A stretch of DNA of 59,214 nucleotides from Burkholderiales bacterium (GTDB lineage: Bacteria; Pseudomonadota; Gammaproteobacteria; Burkholderiales; Casimicrobiaceae): contig JAICXH010000005.1 of assembly GCA_025981645.1 (NCBI GenBank), positions 1 through 59,214 of the forward strand. Reading direction: 5' to 3'. Below the pieces are notes generated by a model. It was given only the letters and a program-made list of their open reading frames with translations. It ran no database searches and was not told the origin of the DNA. Made by a program: the position numbers and the translations under genes. Positions 48,682 through 59,214 of this stretch are shown here, piece by piece. Numbering within the stretch: position 1 is the stretch's first letter; every line of letters starts with the position of its first letter.

Positions 48682-48783
48682 CGACGGTTTGCGCGGCAGG
48701 TGTCCGCATGGGCCTGTCGCGTCGCTTCTCGGGCCTTCCTGCCTGTGCCCCGCACGCGCGGCCTCGGGGCCCGCGCCTCCGTG

Positions 48784-48812
48784 TTGTCGATCCTCTGGCG
48801 CGCGACGATAAT
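48784..48812 (+). promoter_or_regulatory. Putative sigma-70 promoter of gsiABCD
   Basis: TTGTCG (48784-48789) and GATAAT (48807-48812) are separated by exactly 17 bp. Transcription would begin near 48819, about 20 nt before the TTG start of gsiA. It lies after the decayed gene. Confidence 0.55.
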
Positions 48813-48839
48813 TCAGGGCCCCGGCCTCCCGGTTCGCCC

Positions 48840-50714
<1,875 letters not shown>

Positions 50715-50747
50715 TATGGCGGCGCCGTGACCGACGGGAGCCATCGC

Positions 50748-52304
50748 ATGAACCCACTACCGCGTTTCGCCGCCACCACGCTCGCGGCGATCGCCACCGC
50801 AATCGCATCGCTCGTCATCGCCGCGCCTGCGTACGCGTCGAAGGACGTCGTGTTCGCCGTTGCGTCGACCTTCACCACCACCGACCCCTACGACGCCAAC
50901 GACACACTGTCGCAGGCGATGGCAAAGTCGTTCTACGAAGGACTCTTCGGCTTCGACAAGGACATGAAGCTGATCCCGGTCCTCGCCGAGAGCTACACGG
51001 TGAGCCCCGATGGCCTCACGTACACGATCAAGCTCCGCCATGGCGTCAGGTTCCAGGACGGCACCGACTTCAACGCCGAGGCGGTCAAGGTCAATTTCGA
51101 CCGCGTCACCAATCCGGACAACAAGCTCAAGCGCTACGGGCTCTACAAGATCATCGCGAAGACCGAAGTCGTCGACGAGTACACCGCCCGCGTCACGCTG
51201 AAGGAGCCGTTCTCCGCATTCATCAACGACCTCGCGCATCCGTCGGGCGTAATGATCAGCCCGGCCGCATTGAAAAAGTGGGGCAGCAAGGACATCGCCT
51301 TCCACCCGGTCGGCACCGGGCCGTTCAAGTTCGTCGAGTGGCGCCAGCCCGACTATCTGAAGGTCGAAAAGTTCGACGGCTACTGGAGAAAGGGTTATCC
51401 GAAAGTCGACTCGATCACCTGGAAGCCGGTCGTCGACAACAACTCGCGCGCGGCGCTGATGCAGACCGGCGAAGCCCAGTTCACCTTTCCGGTGCCCTAC
51501 GAGCTTGCCCAGGTGCTGAAGGCGAAGACCGACCTCGAGCTCGTCGCGGCGCCGTCGATCGTGCTCCGCTACCTGTCGATGAACACGCTGCAGAAGCCGT
51601 TCGACGACGTCAGGGTGCGCGAGGCGATCGCCTACGCGATCAACAAGGAGGCGCTCGCCAAGGTCGCGTTCAGCGGGTACGCCGTGCCCGCCGACGGCGT
51701 GGTTCCCGACGCCGTCGAGTACAGCGTCAAGCTCGGACCGTGGCCCTACGACGTCGCGAAGGCGAAGAAACTCCTCGCCGAAGCCGGCTACCCGAACGGC
51801 TTCGAGACCGAGCTGTGGTCGGCCTACAACTACAGCACCGCGCAGAAGGTCGCGCAGTTCCTGCAGCAGCAGCTCCAGCAGATCGGCATCAGGACGAAGA
51901 TCACGATGCTCGAAGCCGGGCAGCGCGTGCAGAAGGTCGAGAGCTGGCCAGATCCGAAGACGGCGCCGGTGCGCCTCTACTACGTCGGCTGGTCGTCGTC
52001 GACCGGCGAGGCCGACTGGGCGCTGCGCCCGCTCCTCGCGAGCGAATCGTGGCCGCCTACGCTGTTTAACACCGCCTACTACAGGAATGACCAGGTCGAC
52101 ACCGACATCAAGGGCGCGCTCGCGACGACCGACAAGACCGAAAAGGCGAAGCTCTACCGCGATGCGCAGGAGCGGATCTGGAAGGACGCCCCGTGGGCAC
52201 CGCTCGTCACCGAAGAGCTCCTGTCGGCACACAACCGCAGGTTGACCGGCGTGTACGTGATGCCCGATGCGTCGTTCAACTTCACCGACATCGACCTAAG
52301 ATAG
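50748..52304 (+). CDS. gsiB: Glutathione-binding periplasmic protein GsiB
   Basis: A 518-residue solute-binding protein (SBP_bac_5). The signal peptide is [20 protein letters not shown] ending APAYAS. The mature protein begins [20 protein letters not shown] and continues [20 protein letters not shown], with [30 protein letters not shown] and [20 protein letters not shown]. These read almost like the E. coli GsiB sequence from memory, so a glutathione role is likely, although not proven. ATG 50748 has GGGAG seven bases upstream; GTG 50727 lacks one. Confidence 0.93.
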   Translation: MNPLPRFAATTLAAIATAIASLVIAAPAYASKDVVFAVASTFTTTDPYDANDTLSQAMAKSFYEGLFGFDKDMKLIPVLAESYTVSPDGLTYTIKLRHGVRFQDGTDFNAEAVKVNFDRVTNPDNKLKRYGLYKIIAKTEVVDEYTARVTLKEPFSAFINDLAHPSGVMISPAALKKWGSKDIAFHPVGTGPFKFVEWRQPDYLKVEKFDGYWRKGYPKVDSITWKPVVDNNSRAALMQTGEAQFTFPVPYELAQVLKAKTDLELVAAPSIVLRYLSMNTLQKPFDDVRVREAIAYAINKEALAKVAFSGYAVPADGVVPDAVEYSVKLGPWPYDVAKAKKLLAEAGYPNGFETELWSAYNYSTAQKVAQFLQQQLQQIGIRTKITMLEAGQRVQKVESWPDPKTAPVRLYYVGWSSSTGEADWALRPLLASESWPPTLFNTAYYRNDQVDTDIKGALATTDKTEKAKLYRDAQERIWKDAPWAPLVTEELLSAHNRRLTGVYVMPDASFNFTDIDLR

Positions 52305-52349
52305 CCGGGCGCGTCTGCGCGATCAGAAGAACGCCGGCGCGCAGGAGCG

Positions 52350-53270
52350 ATGACCCGCTACGTCCTGTCGCGGCTCGCCGGCCTCGTGCCGACGCTGTTC
52401 CTGATTGGCGTGCTGGTGTTCCTGTTCGTGCACCTGCTCCCGGGCGACCCGGCGCGCCTCGCCGCGGGGCCTGACGCGACGCCCGAGACCGTCGCTCTCG
52501 TGCGCAAGGACCTTGGCCTCGACCGGACGATTCCGCAGCAGTTCGTCCGCTTCGTCGACGGCGTCCTCCACTGGAACTTCGGGCGTTCGCTGTCGACCAA
52601 GCGGCCGGTCGCGGAGGAGATCGCCGAGCGCTTCATGCCGACATTCTGGCTCACCGTGTGGAGCATGGCGTGGTCGGTCACCTTCGGCATGGCAATCGGC
52701 GTCGCCTCGGCAGTCTGGCGCAACCGCTGGCCCGACCGCATCGGCATGACGCTCGCCGTTTCGGGCATCTCGTTTCCTGCGTTCGCGCTCGGCATGGTGC
52801 TGATGCAGGTGTTCGCCGTCGACCTCGGCTGGGTTCCTGCCGTCGGCAACGACGACTGGCGCGGCTACATCCTGCCGTCGCTGACCCTCGGCGCTGCGGT
52901 CGCGGCGATCATGGCGCGCTTTACGCGCTCGTCGTTCGTCGACATCCTCGGCGAGGACTTCGTGCGCACCGCGCGCGCCAAGGGCCTCGACGAGCGTCAC
53001 GTGGTGATCAAGCACGCGATGAGGAACGCGCTCATCCCGGTGGTGACGATGATGGGCCTGCAGTTCGGCTTCCTGCTCGGCGGCTCGATCGTCGTCGAGA
53101 AGGTGTTCAACTGGCCGGGACTCGGGCGGCTCCTCGTCGACGCCGTCGACATGCGCGACTACCCGGTGATCCAGGCGCTGGTGCTCCTCTTCTCGCTCGA
53201 GTTCATCGCCATCAACCTGGTGGTCGACGTGCTCTATGGGTTGATCAATCCCGCGATCCGCTTCCGCTGA
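52350..53270 (+). CDS. gsiC: Glutathione ABC importer permease GsiC
   Basis: A 306-residue permease, identical in length to E. coli GsiC. Six transmembrane segments ([20 protein letters not shown] at the start, FAINLVVD-type at the end). The coupling loop is [20 protein letters not shown] and [20 protein letters not shown]. It pairs with GsiD in the inner membrane. AGGAG lies just upstream of ATG 52350, 45 bp after gsiB. Confidence 0.94.
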   Translation: MTRYVLSRLAGLVPTLFLIGVLVFLFVHLLPGDPARLAAGPDATPETVALVRKDLGLDRTIPQQFVRFVDGVLHWNFGRSLSTKRPVAEEIAERFMPTFWLTVWSMAWSVTFGMAIGVASAVWRNRWPDRIGMTLAVSGISFPAFALGMVLMQVFAVDLGWVPAVGNDDWRGYILPSLTLGAAVAAIMARFTRSSFVDILGEDFVRTARAKGLDERHVVIKHAMRNALIPVVTMMGLQFGFLLGGSIVVEKVFNWPGLGRLLVDAVDMRDYPVIQALVLLFSLEFIAINLVVDVLYGLINPAIRFR

Positions 53271-53297
53271 CGAGCGCCGTGCCGATCGAATGACGCC

Positions 53298-54194
53298 GTG
53301 AACGCGACGCTCGCTCCCGCCATCGACGCCGCCGCCGCCGAGCACGTGCGTACGCCGTGGTCCGAGTTCTGGCGCAAGTTCCGCCGGCAGAAGGTCGCGC
53401 TCGTCGCCGCGGTCTTCGTGGCGCTGCTCGTCGTCGTGGCGGTCGCGGCGCCGTGGATCGTGCCCTACGACGCCGAGAACTACTTCGACTACGACGCGCT
53501 CAACGCGCCGCCGTCGCTTGCGCACTTCTTCGGCGTCGACTCACTCGGTCGCGACATCTTCAGCCGCATCCTGATGGGCGCACGGATCTCGCTCGCGGCG
53601 GGATTCATCTCGGTTGCCGTCGGCGCGGTGATCGGCACACTGCTCGGCCTCCTTTCCGGCTACTACGAGGGCTGGACCGACCGCATCGTCATGCGCATCT
53701 GCGACGTGCTGTTCGCGTTTCCCGGCATCCTGCTCGCGATCGGCATCGTCGCGATCCTCGGCGGCGGCATGGCCAACGTGATTGCCGCGGTCGCGATATT
53801 CAGCGTGCCGACCTTCGCCCGGCTGGTTCGCGGCAACACGCTGGCGCTGAAACACCTGACCTATATCGAGGCCGCGCGCAGCCTCGGCGCGAGCGATCGC
53901 ACGATTCTCCTGCGCCACGTGCTGCCCGGAACGATCTCGGCGGTCGTCGTCTACTTCTCGCTGCGCATCGGCACGTCGATCATCACCGCGGCGAGCCTAT
54001 CGTTCCTCGGTATGGGCGCGCAGCCTCCGACGCCAGAGTGGGGCGCGATGCTCGACGCCGCGCGCTCCGACATGCTGACGGCACCCCACGAGGCGATCGT
54101 CCCCGCCCTCGCGATTTTCCTCACCGTGCTCGCGTTCAACCTGCTCGGCGACGGCCTGCGTGACGCCCTCGATCCGAAGATCGAGCGGCGGTGA
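53298..54194 (+). CDS. gsiD: Glutathione ABC importer permease GsiD
   Basis: A 298-residue permease. The N-terminus has the OppC-type [20 protein letters not shown], followed by [20 protein letters not shown], typical of DppC/GsiD. The coupling loop is [20 protein letters not shown]. It ends [15 protein letters not shown], as in GsiD. GTG 53298 stands 27 bp after gsiC. The MFS gene converges 43 bp after it. Confidence 0.94.
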   Translation: MNATLAPAIDAAAAEHVRTPWSEFWRKFRRQKVALVAAVFVALLVVVAVAAPWIVPYDAENYFDYDALNAPPSLAHFFGVDSLGRDIFSRILMGARISLAAGFISVAVGAVIGTLLGLLSGYYEGWTDRIVMRICDVLFAFPGILLAIGIVAILGGGMANVIAAVAIFSVPTFARLVRGNTLALKHLTYIEAARSLGASDRTILLRHVLPGTISAVVVYFSLRIGTSIITAASLSFLGMGAQPPTPEWGAMLDAARSDMLTAPHEAIVPALAIFLTVLAFNLLGDGLRDALDPKIERR

Positions 54195-54237
54195 GCGCGT
54201 CGGCCCCGTAGCGCCCCTTCGCGCAATCGACGGTCGA

Positions 54238-55503
54238 TCAGCGGTGGCCGGGTACGCCGAGGCGCTCGTACATCGGGCGCAGCACCGCACGCACGCCGGG
54301 AAGGCGCCGGTAATACCATCCTGCCGCGGCGATTGCGAGCAGGCCGTTCAGAAGGAACGTGAAGCGCGTACCGATCGCGCCGGCGATCGCCCCCGCGGCA
54401 AGATTGCCAAGCGGCGACACGCCAAGGAAGGCGAGCGTGTAGAACGACGCCAGCCGGCCGCGCAGGCGATCCTCGACGATCGTCTGCAGGATCGTGTTGC
54501 ACGATGCTGCCGCGAGGATCACGCCACCGCCGACGAACACGATCAGCACGAGCGCGACCGGGAGCACACTCATGTACGAAAAGAGCGCGAGCGCGGCGCC
54601 GCTCGCTCCCGCCGACACGGCGATGACGAGCCCGAGGCCGCGCACCGAAGCGCGGCGCGCGAGGTAGGCGGTCGACACGAGTGCCCCCAGCCCTGCCGCC
54701 GACAGCAGATAGCCCAGCGTGTGCGGCCCGCCGCCGAAGATGTCCTTCGCGTAGACCGGCATCAGCGATGAGTACGGTGCGATCGTCCACGCGAGCGCCG
54801 CGACGAGTCCGAGGAGCGAGCGCACCGGCTCGAGCGACCACGCGTAGCGCGCGCCCTCGACCCAGCTCGTCCACCAGCCGTCGGCGGAATGCCCGCGGAT
54901 GTCGGCCGGCCAGTGCATCCGCAGTACCGCGACGATCACCGCGACGAACGACAGCGCGTTGAGCGCGAAGCAGACCGCCTCGCCGGTGAGCGCGAGCAGT
55001 ATTCCGGCGACTGCCGGCCCGATCACCCGCGCGGCGTTGACAAGCATCGAGTTCAGCGCGATCGCGTTGGCGAGGTCGCCGCGGTCCTCGACAAAGTGCA
55101 CGTACATCGACTGGCGCATCGGCACATCGAACGCCGAGCAGGTGCCGAGCCACAGCGCCAGAGCGATCAGGTGCCAGGTCTGGACCCAGTGGAAGGCGAC
55201 CAGCACGGCGAGTACCACCGCCTGGACCAGCATCAGCGACTGCGTCGTGAGGAGCCCGCGCCTGCGGTCGATGCGATCCGCGAGCACGCCGGCGAGATTG
55301 CCGAAGAGCAGGATGCCGATGTTGTTGCAGAACGCGACGACGCCAAGCAGCCACGCCGAGTCGGTCAGCCGATAGACGAGCCAGCCCATCGCCACCTGCT
55401 GCAGCCAGGTACCGATCATCGACAGGCCTTGCCCGATGAAGAACAGCCTGAAGTTGCGGTGACGAAGCGCGCGAAAGGTGCGCGGGAGCGGGATGGCCGG
55501 CAT
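54238..55503 (-). CDS. MFS exporter (EntS/MFS_3-like)
   Basis: A 421-residue major-facilitator protein with about twelve transmembrane segments. The N-terminus TFRALRHRNFRLFFIGQGLS is typical of the MFS_3/EntS group, followed by TWLQQVAMGWLVYRLTDSAW and the loop LAGVLADRIDRRRGLLTTQS. IVEDRLRGRLASFYTLAFLG is in the second half. EntS exports enterobactin; related proteins export drugs or siderophores, so the cargo is uncertain. ATG 55503 is used; a longer in-frame reading is out of keeping with the family. Confidence 0.92.
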   Translation of the reverse strand: MPAIPLPRTFRALRHRNFRLFFIGQGLSMIGTWLQQVAMGWLVYRLTDSAWLLGVVAFCNNIGILLFGNLAGVLADRIDRRRGLLTTQSLMLVQAVVLAVLVAFHWVQTWHLIALALWLGTCSAFDVPMRQSMYVHFVEDRGDLANAIALNSMLVNAARVIGPAVAGILLALTGEAVCFALNALSFVAVIVAVLRMHWPADIRGHSADGWWTSWVEGARYAWSLEPVRSLLGLVAALAWTIAPYSSLMPVYAKDIFGGGPHTLGYLLSAAGLGALVSTAYLARRASVRGLGLVIAVSAGASGAALALFSYMSVLPVALVLIVFVGGGVILAAASCNTILQTIVEDRLRGRLASFYTLAFLGVSPLGNLAAGAIAGAIGTRFTFLLNGLLAIAAAGWYYRRLPGVRAVLRPMYERLGVPGHR

Positions 55504-55549
55504 GAGCCGGCGATGGTACGCGGGCAAACCGCGGCACAGCGCGACCGGC

Positions 55550-57403
55550 TTATCGTCGCTCGACGCGGTAGATGCGCGACTCGCCGTAGCCTTTGGCGAG
55601 CGGGAGCGCGCCGACGTATTCGAGCGCGAAATCGTCGGCGCCGTCCGACCTGAGCGTGGCGGCAAACGCCTCGCTCGCGTAGACGAGCCCGGGCGGCGTG
55701 ATCGGCTCGATGCGCGCGGCGCGGGTGACGTTGGCTCCGAAACAGCCGTCGCGCGCCATCACCGGATCGAAGAAGCGAAATACCGGTCCGGCATGCAGCG
55801 CGATGCGCACTCCCCCGGGCCAGTCGGCCCGGTGCGCGCGTTCGGCGAACGCGAGCGCGAAGCTTGTCGCGGCGCGCGGGCCGTCGAACACGAGGTAGAG
55901 CCCGTCACCCCAGGTCTTGGCCTCGACCGGGCGCGGATCCGCCGCCGCGATCAACGACGCGGCAGCATCGAGGAAAGCGCGCTGGAAGTCGGGGATGACC
56001 GCATCGTGAAGCCGGCTGTAGCCGGCGACATCGGCGAACAGCATCGACTTCAGCGTGCGCTCGTCGCGCCGTCGCCTGGGTTGCTGCGCCGCGGCGGCCG
56101 CCGTCAACCGCTGCCAACGGGAGGATTCGGCGGGCCGCGGCACCGCCGGCTCGAGCGAGCCGAGCTCGATCACCGACTCGGCGCGGCCGGCGCGTCGCCA
56201 GCGGGCGAGCGTCGCCAGGGTCCCGCCGGTGGCGTGCCGCGCGGAAGCGTTCGAGGCCGAGGGATCCTGCAGATCGGCAACGCACACCAGGAGCGGCTCC
56301 GCCTGCAGCTGTTCCGCCCGCAGAACCGTGTACCCTTCGACAAGTCTCGCCGCGTGATCGAAAAGTATGTCGTCGCCGAGGTACTGCTCGTCGGTCGCCA
56401 TGACCACCCGATGCACGTGCGCGAGGGCCGACTCGAAGCGAGTGACCCACGAATCACCGCCAATCGCGACGCTGTTGCGCACGAAATCGTCGCGATCGAA
56501 CGGGAGCACGACGTTGACCTCGGCGCCGCGCTCGATCGCCGCCTCGATGAAGAGCAGATCGGCACCGCAGGCAGCCGACGTGTAGACAATCGGATCACGA
56601 AGCGCTGAAGTGCGCGCGCGCAGGGTGGCCGCCAGGGCCGGCATCTTTGCCGGCGGCAGGCGCGGCGAATCGCGCCCAGCCGCGTCGACCATGTGGCCCG
56701 CGAAGGCAACGACGCTCGCCGCCGGCACCGCGTCCATCACGGCTGCGGCCTGGGGAACCACACGCGCGATCAACGCGAGCTGCCGGCGCATCGACGCAAC
56801 AGTGCCGCCGTTTCCCCCACACGCGCCAAACGCCGCCGCGTACGCCGCGGTCGCACCGGCAACGTCGCCTAGTAGAAGCCGCGCTTCGCCGAGGCTCGCG
56901 AGGTCCCACGCGGACTGCAGCTCGGGACCGAGCCGTGCGATCACGTCGCGCGCGAAGCGCGACGCCGACTCGCGGTCGCCGAGGAGCAGCGAGAGCGTCG
57001 CGACGTTGACGCCCGGAAACGGATCGTTCGCCATCCGCCACGCCGCGAGGTAGGCGTCGCGCGCGCGCGCGACGAGCGCGCGCACTCCGTCGTCAACAGG
57101 CACATCCGTCGTCGGGTGCCCGCGAAGCACGCGACGATGCACGGCATCCTTGAAGAGGCGCCCGCGAAGGCTGAGGATCTCCACGAGAAGCGCCGTCGCA
57201 CCTGCTGCCTCGGCAGGCGATTGAGCGCGATCGAGAAGCGCGTGGGCTTCGCGCGCGGCGCCCGAACGCGCATGCGCGAGGGCTCCCCAGTAAAGGAGCG
57301 CTGCGTCGACGCCCGGTGCGGCTGCGGCAGCCTCGCGAAAGGCGTCGCAGGCCTCCCACGGCGCGCCGCGCTCGATGAGCTCGCGAATGCGCTCGATCGT
57401 CAA
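55550..57403 (-). CDS. TPR-SLOG-class III cyclase fusion protein
   Basis: A 617-residue soluble signalling protein. About residues 1-200 are TPR-like helices (ACDAFREAAAAAPGVDAALL). About 225-400 form a Rossmann-like domain with VVAFAGHMVDAAGRDSPRL, VYTSAACGADLLFIEAAIER and GAEVNVVLPFDRDDFVRNSV, which resembles SLOG-superfamily nucleotide-sensing domains. About 450-617 are a class III cyclase: LFADVAGYSRLHD (metal Asp), KTWGDGLYLVFDG, and FGANVTRAARIEP (Asn and Arg). The cyclase motifs look intact. The ATG at 57403 overlaps the preceding gene stop (ATGA), so the two are expected to be made together. The signal sensed is unknown. Confidence 0.85.
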   Translation of the reverse strand: MTIERIRELIERGAPWEACDAFREAAAAAPGVDAALLYWGALAHARSGAAREAHALLDRAQSPAEAAGATALLVEILSLRGRLFKDAVHRRVLRGHPTTDVPVDDGVRALVARARDAYLAAWRMANDPFPGVNVATLSLLLGDRESASRFARDVIARLGPELQSAWDLASLGEARLLLGDVAGATAAYAAAFGACGGNGGTVASMRRQLALIARVVPQAAAVMDAVPAASVVAFAGHMVDAAGRDSPRLPPAKMPALAATLRARTSALRDPIVYTSAACGADLLFIEAAIERGAEVNVVLPFDRDDFVRNSVAIGGDSWVTRFESALAHVHRVVMATDEQYLGDDILFDHAARLVEGYTVLRAEQLQAEPLLVCVADLQDPSASNASARHATGGTLATLARWRRAGRAESVIELGSLEPAVPRPAESSRWQRLTAAAAAQQPRRRRDERTLKSMLFADVAGYSRLHDAVIPDFQRAFLDAAASLIAAADPRPVEAKTWGDGLYLVFDGPRAATSFALAFAERAHRADWPGGVRIALHAGPVFRFFDPVMARDGCFGANVTRAARIEPITPPGLVYASEAFAATLRSDGADDFALEYVGALPLAKGYGESRIYRVERR

Positions 57404-59214
57404 CCCGCGCCGCGTTGCTCGGCCGCGATCGCTCCGCGCAGGCGCGCAACGCTCTTGAGGCCGCGCATCGCGGCAGGGAGCGAATCGATGAGGCCCGCCG
57501 CCTGCTTCAAGACCTGGCGCCGGCTCCCGGCCATGGGATCGGCGAGCGCAGACGCGTAGAGCGCCTGCGCGTACTCGATGTGCTGGGTAAGATCCTCGTT
57601 GTCCCTGCGCTCGTAGAGACCTCGCTCGAATTCGACGACCGGCGCGATCTGCTTCTGCGCCTTCGCGTGGTCGCCGAGGCCCGACGCTATCACCGACGCG
57701 AGGACGACCGGATAGTAGGCATCGCGCTGCTCGCCGAGGTTGCGTGGAGGCAGCGCCTTGCGCAGCTCGAGCGAGTGCCCGATTTCGGTCTCCGCGGTCA
57801 CGTAGTCACGCAACCACCAGGACGCCTCGGCCGCCGTACGCCACGCCATGTCGAGCGCGTGGTCGCGAGCTTCCTGCGCGCCTTTCGTCGGAGGCGACAT
57901 CGCCGCGAGGCTCGCGGCCGACGCACGCGCCATGCGGTGCGCGGTCTTGAAATCCCCGTTCGCCCAGGGAAGTGCGAGCTCGCCGTAGCCGGGACCGCCC
58001 CCAGGGTAGCCGACCTGACCGAGAAACTCGGGAAGGAATGCGCGTCCGAACGACCCTTCGGGCTGGCTCGAAACCGAGAGCGCGACAAACTTCCTATTGA
58101 GTGCCAGCGTCTTCGCGGCGGAAGCGTCGTCCCCGGTGTCGGCGTCGATTCGGGCGAGATAGCCCGAAGAGAGCCCAAGGACCTGGCCGATGATCGCGGC
58201 CGCTTTGACCCGCGTGCCGACCGCAACCGCCGCTTCGAGTGACGCCCGCGCATGAGCGATGTCGCCCAGACTGATGAGCTCGCCGGAGATCAGGTTGCGC
58301 GCGTCGACCAGGTTGTTCCAGGCGATCTGGTTGGTCGGGTCGAGCGCGACAATCTTCTCCCAGTCACGCTCGGCCTCGCGCTCCGACTCGAGCGCCGCGC
58401 GTACGTGGAGGTCAGTCCAGTCCACTCCCGACACGACTTCGTTCATCAGGCCCTCGGCGCGAAGCGCCGACATGTTGCCCGGCTGGGCGGCGAGCACCCT
58501 GCCGGTGACCCCAAGCGCGTCCCGGGCGATCGCGCGAACCTCCGAAGATCGCCCGAGCGTCTGCAGCGCCTGCATCTGCCACGACGACGACTCTGCGTAT
58601 GCCACCGCTGCCGGGATATCGGCAAGCGACAGATTCGCGATGCTGCGACTCGCGGCGCGCGATTCGTCGAGGGTCTTGATCGCCGCCTCGTACTCGCCCG
58701 TCTGTTGCTGCGAAAAGCCGAGAAAGAGCGTCGTGAGCCCGAACGCGCGGCGCACATCGACCGATGGCGACGGCGCCTGCATCAGCGGCCGCAACAGGTC
58801 GACCGATTTCCCCGCGAGCGCAAGCTCCTCCGGAATCCTGAGCTCGCTGCTCGCGACCCGCGCCTGCGACGTGAGGCCGAGCGCCAAGCCGATCGCCGTC
58901 GCCTCGGAGTGGTCGCCGCCGTCCTTCAACTTTTCCAGCGTCGACACGGCGTCCGCCAGCGCCGCCTTGGCTTCGGGGAGCTTCGACTGGTTCCTGAGCG
59001 CCGCGCCGTAGCGCACGAGTGCCAGTGCACGATTGCGGTCGGTCTCGGGAGTTCGCAGTGCAGCCGGCAGCTGGGCGTAGTAATCGACTGCGCGGTTCGC
59101 GAGCGAGGCGACGATGTCGAGCCGCCCGATCGGCTCGAGCTCCTGGTAGAAATCGTCGAGCAGGTAGACGATCAGCTTCTCGGCCTCTCCGCGCGCGGCA
59201 TCCGCGAGCTGGCG
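57400..59214 (-). CDS. TPR-repeat protein, N-terminus outside window
   Basis: The minus strand stays open from the right edge to TGA at 57402-57400, so at least 604 residues are visible and the N-terminus is missing. The first visible part reads ADAARGEAEKLIVYLLDDFY and QELEPIGRLDIVASLANRAV, a segment I associate with large multidomain proteins having kinase, TIR or winged-helix N-termini. The rest is a chain of TPR-like helical pairs (ARDALGVTGRVLAAQPGNMS, EAERDWEKIVALDPTNQIAW, AYYPVVLASVIASGLGDHAK). No enzyme domain is visible in this piece. Its stop overlaps the SLOG-cyclase start by ATGA, so it is likely the upstream, sensor-like partner. Confidence 0.85.
   Translation of the reverse strand, partial: RQLADAARGEAEKLIVYLLDDFYQELEPIGRLDIVASLANRAVDYYAQLPAALRTPETDRNRALALVRYGAALRNQSKLPEAKAALADAVSTLEKLKDGGDHSEATAIGLALGLTSQARVASSELRIPEELALAGKSVDLLRPLMQAPSPSVDVRRAFGLTTLFLGFSQQQTGEYEAAIKTLDESRAASRSIANLSLADIPAAVAYAESSSWQMQALQTLGRSSEVRAIARDALGVTGRVLAAQPGNMSALRAEGLMNEVVSGVDWTDLHVRAALESEREAERDWEKIVALDPTNQIAWNNLVDARNLISGELISLGDIAHARASLEAAVAVGTRVKAAAIIGQVLGLSSGYLARIDADTGDDASAAKTLALNRKFVALSVSSQPEGSFGRAFLPEFLGQVGYPGGGPGYGELALPWANGDFKTAHRMARASAASLAAMSPPTKGAQEARDHALDMAWRTAAEASWWLRDYVTAETEIGHSLELRKALPPRNLGEQRDAYYPVVLASVIASGLGDHAKAQKQIAPVVEFERGLYERRDNEDLTQHIEYAQALYASALADPMAGSRRQVLKQAAGLIDSLPAAMRGLKSVARLRGAIAAEQRGAG

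Noticed and set aside
48708-48839. Upstream ATG that would extend GsiA by 44 residues
   Set aside because: The added residues look non-coding, the length would exceed the family, and a good promoter-like element lies within this stretch.

Overview
The window is about 59 kb of very GC-rich, gene-dense DNA (roughly 50 genes) with a conserved housekeeping core: alaS, recA-recX, pgpA-pncC, thiL-nusB-ribH-ribB, glyA-nrdR-ribD-ribE, pmbA, typA. The gene order pgpA-cinA/pncC-recA-recX and glyA-nrdR-rib, a glutaryl-CoA dehydrogenase of the Burkholderiales type, and TRAP and Gsi transporters all point to a chromosome of a betaproteobacterium, most likely Burkholderiales or a near relative. That placement is inferred from protein family resemblance. 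No rRNA, tRNA, CRISPR array, insertion sequence or phage gene was recognised.

Layout. 0-6.3 kb: end of an unidentified gene, a threonine aldolase, a large TonB-dependent receptor and a class III cyclase/TPR protein. 6.5-11.4 kb: a VOC protein, alaS, a divergent glycosyltransferase and recX. 11-20.9 kb: one long minus-strand run, read from high to low coordinate: gcdH, a GST-zeta isomerase, a fumarylpyruvate-hydrolase-like protein, an esterase, a TetR regulator, ribB with a dead RibA half, ribH, nusB, thiL, pgpA, pncC, recA, recX. 21-24.2 kb: a five-gene plus-strand pseudopilin operon (fimT, pilE-like, pilV, pilW, pilX). 24.2-29.3 kb: minus-strand glyA-nrdR-ribD-ribE-mmsA. 29.4-33 kb: a TRAP transporter whose permease pair faces its binding-protein gene. 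33-38.3 kb: an unknown 554-residue protein, pmbA, a half-length yjgA, mog, a drug/metabolite exporter. 38.3-43.2 kb: a wrecked vapBC-type toxin-antitoxin pair, aidB, a small secreted protein, mtfA, rmuC. 43-48 kb: a DUF2891 protein, typA, an RhlE helicase. 48.2-54.2 kb: a broken HYDIN/choice-of-anchor-like gene, then gsiABCD. 54.2-59.2 kb: an MFS exporter and two overlapping TPR genes, one carrying a SLOG-like domain and a class III cyclase domain.

How the genes fit together. Riboflavin synthesis is split into two loci (ribD-ribE and ribB*-ribH). The C-terminal GTP cyclohydrolase II half of the ribB gene has lost its zinc cysteines, so that step must be encoded elsewhere. The gcdH/isomerase/hydrolase/esterase/TetR group looks like a small catabolic operon for aromatic or dicarboxylic acids. 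The pseudopilin genes are the minor-pilin set of a type IV pilus but pilY1 does not follow them. gsiABCD closely matches the enterobacterial glutathione importer. Translational coupling by 1-4 nt overlaps (GTGA, ATGA, TGATG, TAATG) is very common.

Less ordinary points: the TPR-SLOG-cyclase gene pair at the right edge, the vapBC deletion scar, the half-length YjgA, the inactive RibA half, the Bacillus-type GAAC-N4-GTTC palindrome upstream of recA, and the pseudopilins with non-standard -1/+5 residues.
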